A DNA stretch of 64,000 bases from Adineta ricciae (GCA_905250025.1 CAJNOJ010000226.1:87020-151019), one strand, 5' to 3'; counted from the stretch's first letter, positions 11,566-23,189 are shown. The notes: generated from the letters alone by a model not told the origin. Numbers and translations: made by a program.

Positions 11566-12521
11566 ATGACGAGTACTGCTGCCGAAGCTGTTGGCTTCTA
11601 CGGTTTCCTACTTTCAACTCCATTTGGTTTCGTCGGACGTATATGTAGTATAATAACATTTTCATCTCAGGCTCTTCGTAGCACTCCAACTGGATTAGTT
11701 TTTATGACCTTAACTGTCTCTGATATGTTGTATCTCTTCATATCTATCCGTGATTTTGTTTCAGTAACGCTTAATTTACCATCCATACGTAGCGAACATC
11801 TCTGTCATTTTCGAGAATTTACATCTTCTTTGGTTGCTTGTCCTCATTTCCGTTGATCGGTTCATTCGCACTCATTTTCCGTATCGAACGGCAAAGCTCG
11901 ATACACGAAAAGTCGCCGGTTGTTCAATAGTTGCTGTGAGCATATGTTCGGCTGCTTTCACAAGTCACGTTTTTCAACCAGCAGTTTCCTACGCTAATCC
12001 ATCAAGTAACTGGTGTGGCCCCCCGGTATTTCCTTCGGCTGTCTATTCCATCTTTTACTACAACACTTGGACTATCCTGCGATTGATGATTCTTTATATT
12101 TTCCCTAGTTGTTTCATGATCGTGTGTTTAGTGAATATTTACTTGAACATATATAGACGTCCACGCAACTATTATTGTACCATCAGTTCGTAGAGAGCGC
12201 GTTCAGCGACAGATGCTTATCCTGATGATTTCAACTGTCTTTTGGTTTTGCGTATCGACATTGCCTTACTCTGTTTATCAAATCTTTTACCTCAAATTCA
12301 GAGATGTTTCGGTATTGCCGATTGAGATCTTTGTGTTTTACAATGCTCTAAATATGAATTATTGTTATAACTTCTACATTTATTGCTTAATATCACAACT
12401 ATTTCGACAAAATTTCATTAAGAGATTGAAGCAATTTTATGTATGGTTAAAAAGAAAGACGAGAAGACAAGTTGCTAATCAAATTTATCCAATGGTTACA
12501 AACATCCAGCCAATAATTTAA
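11566..12521 (+). pseudogene. Rhodopsin-like GPCR, broken by frameshifts
   Basis: Three frames together encode one 7TM receptor. Frame 1 covers TM1-TM2 (GFYGFLLSTPFGFVG, LTVSDMLYLF) and the CHF before TM3. Frame 2, from about 11834, has LLVLISVDRFIRTHFP (TM3 end and DRF, replacing DRY) through TM5. Frame 3, from about 12160, has RERVQRQMLILMIS (TM6) to the end. From the TM3 cysteine to the DR arginine there are only about 18 steps, where the fold normally has 25. A deletion of about 20 bases, which also shifts the frame, explains this. A second shift lies in loop 3 near 12160-12190. No intron fits either break. Sequencing error cannot be excluded, but the missing residues argue for real damage. 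Confidence 0.75.
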
Positions 12522-12536
12522 TCCATATTCGATTAT

Positions 12537-13043
12537 TTAGTCCAGCAACTGAAGATCATTCCATACATAAGCCGTTAAAATTCCACTATCCACATTCTTC
12601 GTTCCTGCCAGTGTACCTCCAGCCGAACGATAAAATCGATGAGCTTGTTCTCGATTCACTCCCCAGACGATCACATTGTTTGGATGGAATCTTTCAACAA
12701 TCGCATTCCAGATAGTTCGCCACAGTTCACGACCGATACCACGATGTTGATATTCCTTATGGACGAACATATGTGCAATTTCACAATCGTAGACTTTATC
12801 ATTGACTGTTCGATTGCATTGAAGAGTCTCTCCGCCTGAGCATAATCCAATCATTTTCTTCTGTTCATTTTCAGCTACGTAATAAATAAACGTCGAATCT
12901 TTCCCAAATCTTGGCTCATATCGTTCATATCGCTCTTGTAATTCCTCATCAGTTGATGGACTATCAAGAATTTCATCGATCAACTTGAACATTGTAAGAA
13001 CATCATCCAAAACAGCCGTTCGAATTGTTATCTTTTCTGACAT
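12537..13043 (-). CDS. GNAT-family N-acetyltransferase
   Basis: The 168-residue protein starts at MSEKITIRTAV. A longer reading from 13124 adds an unlikely N-terminus. It shows the GNAT fold: an early beta strand with the R-A-x-x-D-D pattern, the acetyl-CoA pyrophosphate loop MFVHKEYQHRGIGREL (Q-x-x-G-I-G), then VNREQAHRFYRSAGG and the final strand. The substrate is unknown. The resemblance is to amino-glycoside or small-molecule type GNATs. It converges on the broken GPCR gene. No intron is needed. Confidence 0.82.
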   Translation of the reverse strand: MSEKITIRTAVLDDVLTMFKLIDEILDSPSTDEELQERYERYEPRFGKDSTFIYYVAENEQKKMIGLCSGGETLQCNRTVNDKVYDCEIAHMFVHKEYQHRGIGRELWRTIWNAIVERFHPNNVIVWGVNREQAHRFYRSAGGTLAGTKNVDSGILTAYVWNDLQLLD

Positions 13044-15313
13044 TGTCGTGTCGGTGTCGAAAAATGGTATCCATTTTATACTTATCAATACTGCACACGT
13101 GTACGTGTACAGACACGTCATCATAGTATATGACTAAGTTTTATTTGCAGAATAACGAATCAAAATGCTTTCTATATTAAAGTTAAAAAATTTAGAAGAA
13201 AGTTCCTCACGGAAAAGATCCGAATCGACATGGTTTTAGAATGGTCTTCGTTCTAGATATTCATCCTTCATCTGTGCGTAGAGTAGACAATTTTCTCCTT
13301 GCATGATAAACAAAAGTTGAAAACCATCTGTCACTAGAATTTCTACACTACAAAACTATGAGATTATCGATCAGTCAAAATCTCACTGTCGGATGAGAAA
13401 ATACTCTCTGGAGTTTTTTCCCCCAATATTTATTGCATCATCCTGTTTCCAAGCAAAAATAAAATTAGAAGTATTATTGCTATTTTTAAATTCTTCATGA
13501 TACACGAGAAGAAGAGGATTTAAAGCACAAAGCAAATATTTTACTATATTTTCCTTCATGCGCAGTGGTTGTTTTTACGAAATTTTAGAAAATTTTTGTT
13601 AAAGTGACCTATTTCAAATGAGATCTACATATTTGCAAAAAAGATGACCGATGATGTATAGAAAGTACGATGGTATTCCTTGTGAGATACTCATGAATCA
13701 ACATCTCCGTAGATTTATGTACAACATTTTATTCTCTGATTAAATCATCATTCTGCAATAAGGGGTTCCGGATCTTCTAATATGGATTCACACACACACA
13801 CACAAGTAACAGAATATGAATGTTGCTTAAGGTAGCCATAACATTTTTCTATATCTATTGCGAGAGATCATATTTCGTCCATCTCTATGTTATGTAATCG
13901 AGATAGTCGTTATGACATTCGATAGAAAGTTTCATTTCTTTAGCTCCTTCTTAAGGCGGTTTCTTTTCTCGAGTGACCTACCAGATTTTTCTAGCGTCTC
14001 TCGACATTTCAAGTAGCTTTATTCTTAGTTTGAATGAATTTGAAGAGCTATAGAATCTCAAAGTTCTGCTTTTAGAAAATACACATGACGAATTGAAAGT
14101 TAGTTTCTGCCCATACGACGGTTAAGTAACTCTACTTAATTTTTTGTTAAAAAATGGCTTACTAGAAATTATTCTGTAACAATATTTTTTTGTGTATGAT
14201 AACTTTGGTTTCAATGAATTGAACACGAAAATTTGAGTCGTGTTCATTATAATATTACATAGAATTCATCACGAACAGCATTGGATAGGCTCGTTTTCTT
14301 TCGAATATAAATTTCTTTAGTCATTGCAATCTAATGGTTTGGATTAGAGTGCATTGATACTTGATAGTTGCTAACGATGCTATATAGAACCAGTTCTCTA
14401 ACTAAAAACCTTTGTCTAAGTATGTGGACTTGAAAATGGATAAACTATGCAAATGTCGAGAGACGCTGGAAAAATCTGGTATGTCACTGAAGAAAAAGAC
14501 TACTTCAAGAAAGGAAGCTAAAGAAGTGAAATTTTCTGAAGAGCATCACGTGAATGTTCTATCTATATTTCATAGAATTCAAATGAACCAAATTCATTAT
14601 GATTACATTTTAAATAGGAAATGAAACGAACAGAAAAAGAAAACAAAATGAGACTTTGTTTCTATTGTGCATAGATAGGTCGCGATTTTTAAATTTTCCT
14701 GTAAGTTTTATTGTTGATAACACGATGTAATAGTGATCGGCAAGAAAATTTAACTTTTCGAAGATCCGGATCTTCTATAATGGAAGGGAATTTAGTCAAG
14801 AAGCATATTTTCTTTATTCTAATAGCATTTCTAGTTTGTCTAAGGTTCTCACTGATCCTCGTAACTATAGGTGGTTCGAGCGTTGCTTCAGACTTAACAA
14901 AAATGGAAAATATTGACTGACTAGAATAGCTACAGGTAACTTCACATTCTCGAATAGAGAAATTACTTGTGTTTTGTAGTTTGATGCATAGCTTCTACAT
15001 ATGAATTGATTCCATCTATCGCCTTTTTTTCTAGATATGGGAAAAGATCGTTAATTACGTTGACTATTTCTTTGGTATAGCCGTTTGTCGAACGCTTTTC
15101 TCCATTCATAACGTACCTTTTCACAGAAAAGATATGCATAATAACTCACCATTCGAAGTTTGTAATTTTCGATGTGAAAAGAAATATCACACACATCTTT
15201 ACCTTTATTTCAGCTGAAATATTGGAACTGTCGAAGTGAAATGAAATACGAATCATAGAATGTTATTTGATAATCATAATATGTTCAAATCGGAATACTT
15301 CTCTTCCTATTAG
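13044..15313. other. Long non-coding stretch
   Basis: AT-rich, with a (CA)n run near 13790-13803. The open frames at 14412-14624 (Lys-rich) and 14711-14920 (one hydrophobic segment) lack recognisable motifs or splice partners, and I do not call them genes. The palindrome-containing string CCGGATCTTCT occurs near 13768 and 14767. Confidence 0.4.
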
Positions 15314-15503
15314 CTTCCAACGTATTCTGAAAAAAAAGACGGCTTTTTTGTAACATCAGGAACTATTCTTCTAGCTCTAATCATAGTTAATATTTTCATA
15401 CCGACGGTAATTCGACGAGAAAAAAAACGCTCAACACCATCTGTAACAACACAGCAAAATTCGTCAACAACCAAAACAACATCGCTAGCAACCGCAGCTG
15501 AAG
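15314..15503 (+). pseudogene. Orphan exon: single membrane anchor plus Ser/Thr-rich linker
   Basis: Bounded by TATTAG and GAAG|GTACAA, this 190-base stretch is open throughout. It encodes a short polar N-terminal piece, a hydrophobic helix (GTILLALIIVNIFIPTVI), RREKKR, and then a Thr/Ser-rich linker (TTQQNSSTTKTTS). This order is typical of the first exons of bdelloid FG-GAP and similar surface proteins. No ectodomain exon was recognised downstream, so it is likely a remnant or an exon of an unrecognised gene. Confidence 0.4.
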
Positions 15504-16578
15504 GTACAATTAGATATTCTTTAGAATGCTTAAACATATCTTGGCTTTGCGTTCTCAATTGAGAAGATAGGCGTTCATGCGATAATTTTTGGTAGAATTA
15601 CACCATATAGTCAGTGATTGTCCACCTTTTAATTACTGGAATAAGTAATTGATATTTTTTCGATAACGGTATGGAGAACTATCTCATGACTCAGCCAAGT
15701 TATATCGTTCCACCGTACCAGATTGTCGAGTGTTTACCTGAAATAAAATTAGCAAACAATCCATTTCTCAAACAAGTGTTGGTAAAGGTAGTTATAAACA
15801 AATTAGAAGCACAACTGATGAAAACTTGACAAATCGTTTGGATAAATTCAAGCATGGACTATAGTCAAAGCTATATTATTCCGATATTCTTGAATAAATA
15901 CTGCTTTTCTCTCATTTGTTGCTATGAGCAACTCAAGAAATAGGAATTTTTTATTTCATTATTTGTGTCCTAATGTCTTACTGATCAATGAAGAATCAAA
16001 AGCGACGCTATCTGTTCAAATTATCCGTAGAAATGAGAATATTCCTGTCTAGATTTTTGGGGAGTCATGTCTTATTATGCTAGTTTTCGACGGCAAGCAT
16101 GGTAAAAACATATGCGTTAGTAATTGACAGGAATACTTATACATTCCAGTTATACGTGTCTTTTTCTCGAGAGCTGTAAGTATATCATAGTTCATCATAA
16201 AAAATGTAATTCGGTAGTAAATTCTTAATGAATTCGAACTAGTTTCCTTTTTTTTCTATAGATAATATGTAACAAAAAGTGAAATAAAACTTTGGGATGC
16301 ATTCAGTAGTTATATAATTTATTGATAACGATATGCTAGAAGTGTATATTAACATCGCCTCCAGATAGTGATACTCTCGAGAGAAAGACTTGCCTGAAAA
16401 GCATTTGACCGCCTTCAATTCTGCTATTAAGTTTTACTATGGTGCTTATTAATGAGATCAGAGTGTCTCAATGGATATTTCTTCTTTTTCTGTTCTTTGC
16501 ATAAAGAGAAAGAAAATGATACTTGCGTATGTCTATAATTGAGAGTGGATAGAACTCGTCTTCTTAGCATAGATAAAA
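15504..16578. other. Non-coding stretch with one small open frame
   Basis: Contains an ATG frame at 15671-15829 (52 residues, starting MENYLMTQPSYIVPPYQ). It has no recognisable motif and could be an exon relic. Otherwise nothing is seen before the GPCR gene at 16579. Confidence 0.35.
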
Positions 16579-17544
16579 ATGAATAGCTCGGAAGCAAGTT
16601 TATCTAGCGGTTTCATGCGACAAATCAAATTTTATTTACTCATTACATTTCAAGTTCCATCGATATTCTGTCATCTATTTTTTATTTTTCATCTTCTCCA
16701 CGATCAAGCATTGCGAAAATCCCTTCGTAACCATACCATTCTATGTTTGCTCATTGTCAATTTCTTTCTAATCACGGTTGACCTATCCATTACACTCGAT
16801 TTTCTTTCCTATGGCTTCGTTCGAGGCAATTTATGGAGAATTTGTCAAGCATGGAATTTTCTCGATGCATTTCTGTCGAGTTTCTGTTCTTTTCTGATCA
16901 TGTGGGCAGCCTTTGAGCGTCATCTTCTTATATTTCATCATCGTCAATTTTTCAATACTCCACACAAACGTTTCCTCTTCCATTACTCTCCTTTATTTCT
17001 TATTTTCTTGTACGCTTCGATATTTTACACGACCGTTATCTTCTTCAATCCGTTATGCGCACATGAAACACACTTCCTAATCAATGAGATGTTTTGCGGT
17101 AAAGCATGTTATGTTCACACGGACCTTAGGCTTTCCACGTTCGAATTAATCATTCATAAAATCTTCTCATCGTTGTTGATATTCATCTTCAGCTTTACTT
17201 TGTTAATCCGAGTGACATGGAAAACATTTCGAGGCCGTCATCCGATTCGCTGGCATCGTCGAAGAAGACTAATTATTCAGTTTATATTCGTCTCATTGGT
17301 TTACTTCATGGGAGCTCTACCGGCGAGTATTAGTGAACTTTTACATGTGTTAAGCAATCATCCTCACGATGGACAGGAAACCGAAATACAAGAAGATGCT
17401 TTTCTTTATCTATTCTATTTTACGTCGTTAGTATTGCCGTTCATATGTTTACTAACTACACCGAGAATTGCTGTTAAGTTAACCTTTTTACTTCGCTTGG
17501 TGAAAAGAAGTGACACAAGAGTTGCGCCGGTCTATATAGACTAG
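16579..17544 (+). CDS. Divergent rhodopsin-like 7TM receptor
   Basis: The intronless 321-residue protein has seven hydrophobic segments. TM1 is near LLITFQVPSIFCHLFFIF. TM2 contains LLIVNFFLITVDL. The conserved cysteine before TM3 is in RICQAWNF. TM3 ends MWAAFERHLLIFH, an ER-H variant of DRY. TM5 to TM7 follow, with basic loop 3 (RWHRRRRL). A possible N-glycosylation site (MNSSE) lies at the N-terminus. The ligand cannot be inferred. Bdelloids carry large, fast-evolving families of such receptors. The frame is intact. Confidence 0.72.
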   Translation: MNSSEASLSSGFMRQIKFYLLITFQVPSIFCHLFFIFHLLHDQALRKSLRNHTILCLLIVNFFLITVDLSITLDFLSYGFVRGNLWRICQAWNFLDAFLSSFCSFLIMWAAFERHLLIFHHRQFFNTPHKRFLFHYSPLFLIFLYASIFYTTVIFFNPLCAHETHFLINEMFCGKACYVHTDLRLSTFELIIHKIFSSLLIFIFSFTLLIRVTWKTFRGRHPIRWHRRRRLIIQFIFVSLVYFMGALPASISELLHVLSNHPHDGQETEIQEDAFLYLFYFTSLVLPFICLLTTPRIAVKLTFLLRLVKRSDTRVAPVYID

Positions 17545-17592
17545 CTGATTCGATATTTATTCAATAAAAGTTTTCTCTACGTAAGAAAAGTA

Positions 17593-18600
17593 TCATATGG
17601 AGAACCGAATTTTTTCTATGCCAACATTCAAATCTTTCTCAACCAGAACAAATGAGTTACATGGGACTAAATGCCATTCAGCTGCTTTGTAAGTGCTTGG
17701 TTCACTTGCGACAATAACATGTTTTCCGTGTTCGTGTGTTCCTCGGTTGGTTTTCTTCTGAACTTGTTCACCATCTGGATGATCAGGATATTTTCGATTC
17801 AGAGTCGGCCCAGCTGTCGTTGAATAATACAATGAAGGTGGTTCGAACTCATCTATTGATGAATAACGAGTTGCAAGTAATTGATAACTATCCGTAACAG
17901 CAAAATTAAGGAAACTATGCGGAACGTCGATGTTCATCTCTTGCACCAATGTCACCAGATCTCGAATAGTATTTACCATTGCTTTTTTCAAATTTTCCAT
18001 TGAATATTCGATACTCCAATCATCACCTAAATGAGTAAAGAACAGAGCGGCAACGTGTTCTGTGTCGGTCGTTCCAAAAATGTTCTCATAGGAAGCAATC
18101 GATAGTTTTTTCAATAATGGGATTTTAATTTTCGAAAAATTTCCGACGAAACCATTGTGCATGAACATGTATCGACCGAAAACGAATGGATGGTTGTTGG
18201 TTTCCACAGTTGCCGAACGACTTGAGCCAGCACGAAGGTGCGCAAATACACATGTGGTCGATGTGTGAGCACAGAGAGACAACAGATTGAGGTCATTCAG
18301 CGGTGGACGAATGTTTCTGTAAATACAAGGAAGGTTGATGTGATTTCCGTTGAATTCAGCGGCAACACCTGTGTAATAACCGACACCAAACCCGTCGACA
18401 TTAGTAAAATGGTTTGGACCTTGGGTGTCCGATGCTTCACCCGAACTGATTGTATTTCGACCGAGATCTGGATTGTAAGTTAAATGGAGATTTGGAAGAA
18501 AATGCACATCGATTTGTTTTACGATCGAATGCTTCGGTTTGATTAGAACGTCTTCAAGAAGAGTTGGTTCGACACCAATATACGCGAACCAACGACACAT
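17593..18600 (-). CDS. DUG3: Class II glutamine amidotransferase, DUG3/EgtC type
   Basis: The 335-residue protein begins MCRWFAYIG. Cys2 becomes the N-terminal nucleophile after Met removal. Further class II motifs are FGVGYYTG, FAHLRAGS, the NNHPF box, FMHNGFVGNF and a TTDTEH segment. In yeast, Dug3 pairs with Dug2 to split the gamma-glutamyl bond of glutathione in the cytosol, and the same fold in bacteria (EgtC) acts in ergothioneine synthesis. Length and motifs fit DUG3 better than EgtC. No intron is present, and no Dug2-like peptidase lies in this window. Confidence 0.85.
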   Translation of the reverse strand: MCRWFAYIGVEPTLLEDVLIKPKHSIVKQIDVHFLPNLHLTYNPDLGRNTISSGEASDTQGPNHFTNVDGFGVGYYTGVAAEFNGNHINLPCIYRNIRPPLNDLNLLSLCAHTSTTCVFAHLRAGSSRSATVETNNHPFVFGRYMFMHNGFVGNFSKIKIPLLKKLSIASYENIFGTTDTEHVAALFFTHLGDDWSIEYSMENLKKAMVNTIRDLVTLVQEMNIDVPHSFLNFAVTDSYQLLATRYSSIDEFEPPSLYYSTTAGPTLNRKYPDHPDGEQVQKKTNRGTHEHGKHVIVASEPSTYKAAEWHLVPCNSFVLVEKDLNVGIEKIRFSI

Positions 18601-18692
18601 TTTCCTTTCTATTTCAGTTTAATCGAACGTGCGTATCTATAAATATCTCGTTGTTCTCTTTCCTTTTCTTCGACCACTACAATTGCAATACA

Positions 18693-19589
18693 TTAATGGC
18701 AAGTGAATAAAATTCGAACTTGTGGAGATATAAAGACAAGCACAATGGTGACAATGTTCATGATCAAACTAAAACCGAGCCATTGAAGAGGTGATAACCA
18801 CCATGGTAAATATCCCGTGAAAACGTATATGAAATAACCAGTCACTGCTGGTATTGAGATCATTGTTAATAGACCAAAAAGAGCACAAAGTCGTGATACA
18901 ACGATCAAATCTCGTCGTGCAGTGACTTGTTGGATACGCGCCACTGTAAAAACTGTGGAGTGCCTGTCCTGTTTAATCTTTCTTAATGTATAAAAGTAAC
19001 ATCCAATTGTGACGTTTATCGGAATGTAATAAGCTAAGATACCATTGAGAATAATATTCTTCCATTTCGTGTAATCTATTTGGCAGAAATAATCACCTTG
19101 TAAATATATGTAATTACCTAGAAAAAGACCGGGAATCATGATGAGAAAGCAAAAGATCCATTGTAAAAGAATTAACAATTCATAAAATCGCAAAGACAGG
19201 AAACGTTGTTTTGTATGGTATAGAATTCGACATAAACGATATAAAGATTGCAGCGTTATTGAATAATAAATTGTGCAGTTCGATGCCCATAAAAAATAAG
19301 CACGAATTTGGCAGAGAATCCCATCATCTAACGTGTCAAGTGAGAACAGATGTCCTGGTAAAATACGGATGTATTCTTTGAGCAGCAAAACACACGATAA
19401 AATTATGGATAAATACATGTTTGCGGTAAGGAGAAATGGGATCTTATTAGAAGAATTTCGAGTTTTCTTCAAATGGTAGACAATAAATGTGAAAACTATG
19501 ATTGAGATGCCAATACTTATTGAATTCAAAACAATAATTGAATAATCTATTACGAGATTTGCTAGTTGATGCGTTGATGCATTCGGCAT
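18693..19589 (-). CDS. Rhodopsin-like 7TM receptor
   Basis: The 298-residue intronless protein has an extracellular N-terminus with NAS, TM1 (IVLNSISIGISIIVFTFI), TM2 with LLTANMYLSIIL, the TM3 Cys in ILCQIRAYFLW, and an SLYRLCRILY segment in place of DRY. A Cys in loop 2 (DYFCQID) could form the usual disulfide. TM6 contains CALFGLLTMISIPAV. TM7 ends with a relaxed NPxxY region (FISPQVR). It is a different subfamily from the gene at 16579, with less charge in loop 3. The ligand is unknown. It is transcribed away from the DUG3 gene's 5' end. Confidence 0.72.
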   Translation of the reverse strand: MPNASTHQLANLVIDYSIIVLNSISIGISIIVFTFIVYHLKKTRNSSNKIPFLLTANMYLSIILSCVLLLKEYIRILPGHLFSLDTLDDGILCQIRAYFLWASNCTIYYSITLQSLYRLCRILYHTKQRFLSLRFYELLILLQWIFCFLIMIPGLFLGNYIYLQGDYFCQIDYTKWKNIILNGILAYYIPINVTIGCYFYTLRKIKQDRHSTVFTVARIQQVTARRDLIVVSRLCALFGLLTMISIPAVTGYFIYVFTGYLPWWLSPLQWLGFSLIMNIVTIVLVFISPQVRILFTCH

Positions 19590-20323
19590 CGTGCTATTCA
19601 GGTAAATTCACGATGAATATTTATTCTATATGAAATTAGCTATGGGCATAGTTAATATGGAAAAAACGTTGATAGTGAAGGACAAAATTTTTATGAGCAC
19701 ATAGAAAGCGCTCGATGACATATTTGATTAAATTATAACTTGACCATAAGTGTTTTTTAATTGCCAGTAGAATGAAAGGAAGAACCATGGTTTTTCTTGT
19801 TAATTATATATGCACATTGATGAGTGAGGTAAAACGTTAAGCGATATTTTATTTAACTTTCATTTGACCTATTTATTAAAAAGTATGTCATACTTGCATG
19901 CAGCTGCTCTATTCAGAATTTTTAACATTGTAATATGAGCTGCACTGATGATATTAATAATCTGTTACCAACACAATCTATAGTAGCTTTCGACATGCTA
20001 CCATACGTACTTTCATTCCAAAGGAGAACGCTCTTCGATCGATGATTCTGCTTGAGCAGAGAATGTTTTTCTTTCGTTAAAAGCTTTTCAGTGTATATTT
20101 GAGAAGGCACTTTTTTCTAAACAAACGATCGAACAAAAAATCAGTGTTGTCAAGAAATGCACGGCTGTTCTTCTGACGATATTTATCTTTGTCATCAGTA
20201 AGATTGATTGCGCCTGAATTCATTGCATTAAATGGTGATAGAACTTTTGACAAGCAACACTATCCTGGCTGTCGTATGATTGCCAATTGGAGGAATCGAT
20301 TTCTAGGTAAACGCGAACTTTAG
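19590..20323. other. Intergenic, possible lost upstream exon of the next gene
   Basis: No gene recognised. Around 20233-20294 a plus-strand frame (DRTFDKQHYPGCRMIANW) ends at CTAG|GTAAAC, and a new open exon begins at 20324. The intron implied would be only 17 bases, so the join is doubtful. Confidence 0.3.
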
Positions 20324-20961
20324 AAGGAAACGAATGGGGTATAGCAGAAGCCGCTTTGAAAGGCATCATGCAAGTCGGAAAAGAAGAACGTTGCGATAAG
20401 AAAGTGTTAGCTTCCATTAAAAAAGAATTCAATCAAGTTAAAGAACGCTCACGGGACGAAATTCCTAGTTATTGTGTCCGTCTCTATACGCGCAATGTTT
20501 TTGTTAATCGGGTAGTGAATCAAGCGCTTCGTAACAATGATGAAAGTAAATCGGAGGCATTGGTGCCATTTTGTTACTTACTGAGACAACATATTTACTC
20601 ACCTTCGTTACCTGTGTACCGTGGAACAGTGTTTCGAGCTTGTCAATTAGAGACATCTATGATTGATCAGTATCGAGAAATAGTTGGGAAAGGAACTGTA
20701 AGTTGGCTCGGTTTTACTTCGACGAGCAAATCTCTGGAAATCGCAAAAGCATTTGGCTGTAATACAATTTTCGTTATTGATCTAAGCGAATTTACTGAAC
20801 GATTTCGCTATGGTCGACCGGTGAATATATCAAGTATGAGTATGTTTCCGAATGAAGATGAAGTTCTTCTCCCTGCTGGGTTTGGATTCACAGTGAAGAA
20901 AGTGGAACATAACCTGAACGACGATCTCACTTATGTTGACATTCATGGCATAGCACGTTAA
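20324..20961 (+). CDS. Arginine-type ADP-ribosyltransferase domain protein
   Basis: The open exon follows an acceptor at 20322-20323, and about 210 residues are readable. It carries the R-S-E signature of ARTC enzymes: the NAD-binding Arg in VYRGT, the STS strand in GFTSTS, and the ExE loop in FPNEDEVLLPAGF, which in known enzymes directs transfer to arginine. The product would mono-ADP-ribosylate proteins with NAD. The region before the domain is unlike the longer bdelloid ART proteins, and the true start is unresolved: an ATG lies four codons into the longest TTG-started reading, and further exons may exist upstream. The ART core appears complete. Confidence 0.75.
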
Positions 20962-21046
20962 CTATACAAGTCTTCAAAAGAAGATCTAATTGAGCGTGAG
21001 GGTGTTGATAGTATTTGAAATTTGTAAAAGAAAAACATCAGAAATA

Positions 21047-22543
21047 CTAAACAAAATCTTGACCGAGTTCAATTTGTTTTTCTGGAAGACCGGCAAGCAA
21101 TTCTTCCGCATCCTTTTCCGTCAGTTCCATACATTCTTTGAGCGAAAGAAGTTTATGCGAATAAGCCGATGGATGATCCGACAGAGATTCATCTAGAGAG
21201 TGCGCTTTGTAATTCATCATCGACTGTGTGCGTGAAGTCATCATATCTTTTGATTTCAGCAATTTCACCAGTGTATTTCCTATACGAAAAAAAAGACTAC
21301 TGACTGTCGTACTTCAAGCAAAACTCGTTTTTACGAACCGACGATAAATCCACTTTTAGTAGGCATTTGACCCACTCCACCCTTTCGTCCAAGTGTAACA
21401 AACATGGCTGGATATTGCCCAGGCTGATATTCTTTAGGATAGGGCTTGTTTCTTTCAATGATAGGAATCAAAGATGCGACATATTCCGCTTGATTGCCGG
21501 CATAGTAAGCCATTTTCGATTCCTTGTTACTTATGTCACCGATGGCGAAAATATTTGTGTGTCCTTCGACTTGCAGATAACCATTGACTTTGAGTCGACC
21601 ACTTTGAGTATCAACTTTATCTGCCAAGTCACTCATCATCAAACTCTTGTTGTTCACTCGTGCTCCAGTACAAATAAAGGTTAGATCAGCTGTTACTGAT
21701 TGTTTGTTGTTTTCAGTAACATACGTTTGCTTACCACGGATATAATTTACTGGTGATTTTGTATTATCGGTACTTGCTACTTTGATCCAATCATTCAGCA
21801 GGATTTTAACTCCCATATGTTGAAGTTGTCTTTGAAGATTAGTATACATTTCTTCTCGGAATACGTTCGATTGAAGCAAGGTGGAACCACCGTGTACGAG
21901 AGTAATCTCTTTGTTTGGAAAATCCGTCGCTATCTCACCACAAAGTTCGATTCCAACAGGACCACCACCGATAACAAGGATTTGCTGTGCTTTGTAGATC
22001 TCTTCTCGCATGGTACTGTACCGTGAAAGTGCTTGATTACGTTGAGGTTCAGCTACTTTGCCGGGAAATGCATAGGAAGATCCAGTAGCAATGACCAAAT
22101 AATTAAAATGAATAGGCTGTTCGTGTCCGTGAACAAAGACACCATTCGAAGAAATGGATACGACTTCCGCGTGTACGACACAACCTAAAAGATGAAATCG
22201 AATGAGAACAAGAGAAATGCACATCGTCTGCAATTCGAACCATTAGTGAGTGCCCGATCGTATGGGATCATAATCTGATTTGCATAATTTTTCTCTACAC
22301 ATGCACGTAATGTACCGATATTGTGTAGGAAATACGATTTACGATCGATAAGTACCACAAAAAATTGACCACTTTTATCGAGCAATTGAGCACATTTAAC
22401 ACCACCTCAAAAGAAAAATAAATCAGCATTATATTCTTTGATCTCAGCTTTCGAATAAATTTATTCTACATACCATATCCACCCCCAACGACGACTACAA
22501 CAGGCTTTTTAGTCACGTTTTCTTTAGAACCGGTTACTCCCAT
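21047..22543 (-). CDS. aifm2: AIFM2/FSP1-like NAD(P)H-quinone oxidoreductase
   Basis: Four exons: 22543-22474, 22405-22241, 22184-21339 and 21279-21047, with all joins in frame, giving 437 residues. The start MGVTGSKE has Gly2 and Ser6, fitting N-myristoylation as in FSP1. The FAD Rossmann loop VVVVVGGGYGG spans the first intron. Next come LVIATGSSYAFPG, the NAD loop VIGGGPVGIELCGE, and the second FAD site NIFAIGDIS. FSP1 at the plasma membrane reduces coenzyme Q and suppresses lipid peroxidation, and a related role is inferred here. The C-terminal exon adds GNTLVKLLKSKD and a longer acidic tail than the vertebrate protein (about 373 residues). Confidence 0.88.
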
Positions 22544-23189
22544 TTTTTATATTTAGAAGTCTTTTTTACGTCGATGCTCGATTTATATAGACGAGTAATT
22601 TATTTTTTTGCTCTGTCATATTCTATAGAAGAAGATTGACTTAAGTGCGTTTTCTTCTTCTTTCACTTTGAACAAGACTAGTTTTGTTCTGCATTTCATG
22701 GTGACGATGCAAATTTTTTTTTCTCGTTCTCATATACTTTGGGAACACGGGCATTCGTCATCAAGCGGTAGCGATACTTCGCATGAATCATATACGTATT
22801 TTGCTCGTATCTGCAAATAAAGAAAGTAGGTGCTTGTGCATGCCGGTTGCAGCAAACATCTTTTGATTACGACATCTTAGATTGAAGACATTAAAGTATG
22901 TCAAAAACGATATAATAAACATTATTTTGTTTAACTACATGTAATCGAGATGAATTAGAAAGGTATTGTATGTCACTAGGTATACGACAACAATGTATAT
23001 GCATGTGTCGTGGTAGATTTATATTAACGACACAGAAGAACATCAATTGCAAAAAGAAGTCATTCTTTGCGTATCAGACGAAGCAGATAATCATTGCGAC
23101 GCAATCATTAGAGAACAGCGAGAGCACCGCACAATTAGTTACGGCTATGTATATTGAAATCCTCCGCTAGAAGATGAAAGGAAGAAATG
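22544..23189. other. Intergenic, nothing recognised
   Basis: Upstream region of the AIFM2-like gene, with a T-rich tract near 22717-22727. No supported gene. Confidence 0.4.

Noticed and set aside
14412..14920. Two small frames (Lys-rich, and single hydrophobic helix)
   Set aside because: No motif, no consensus splice borders at their ends, and codon content like the background.
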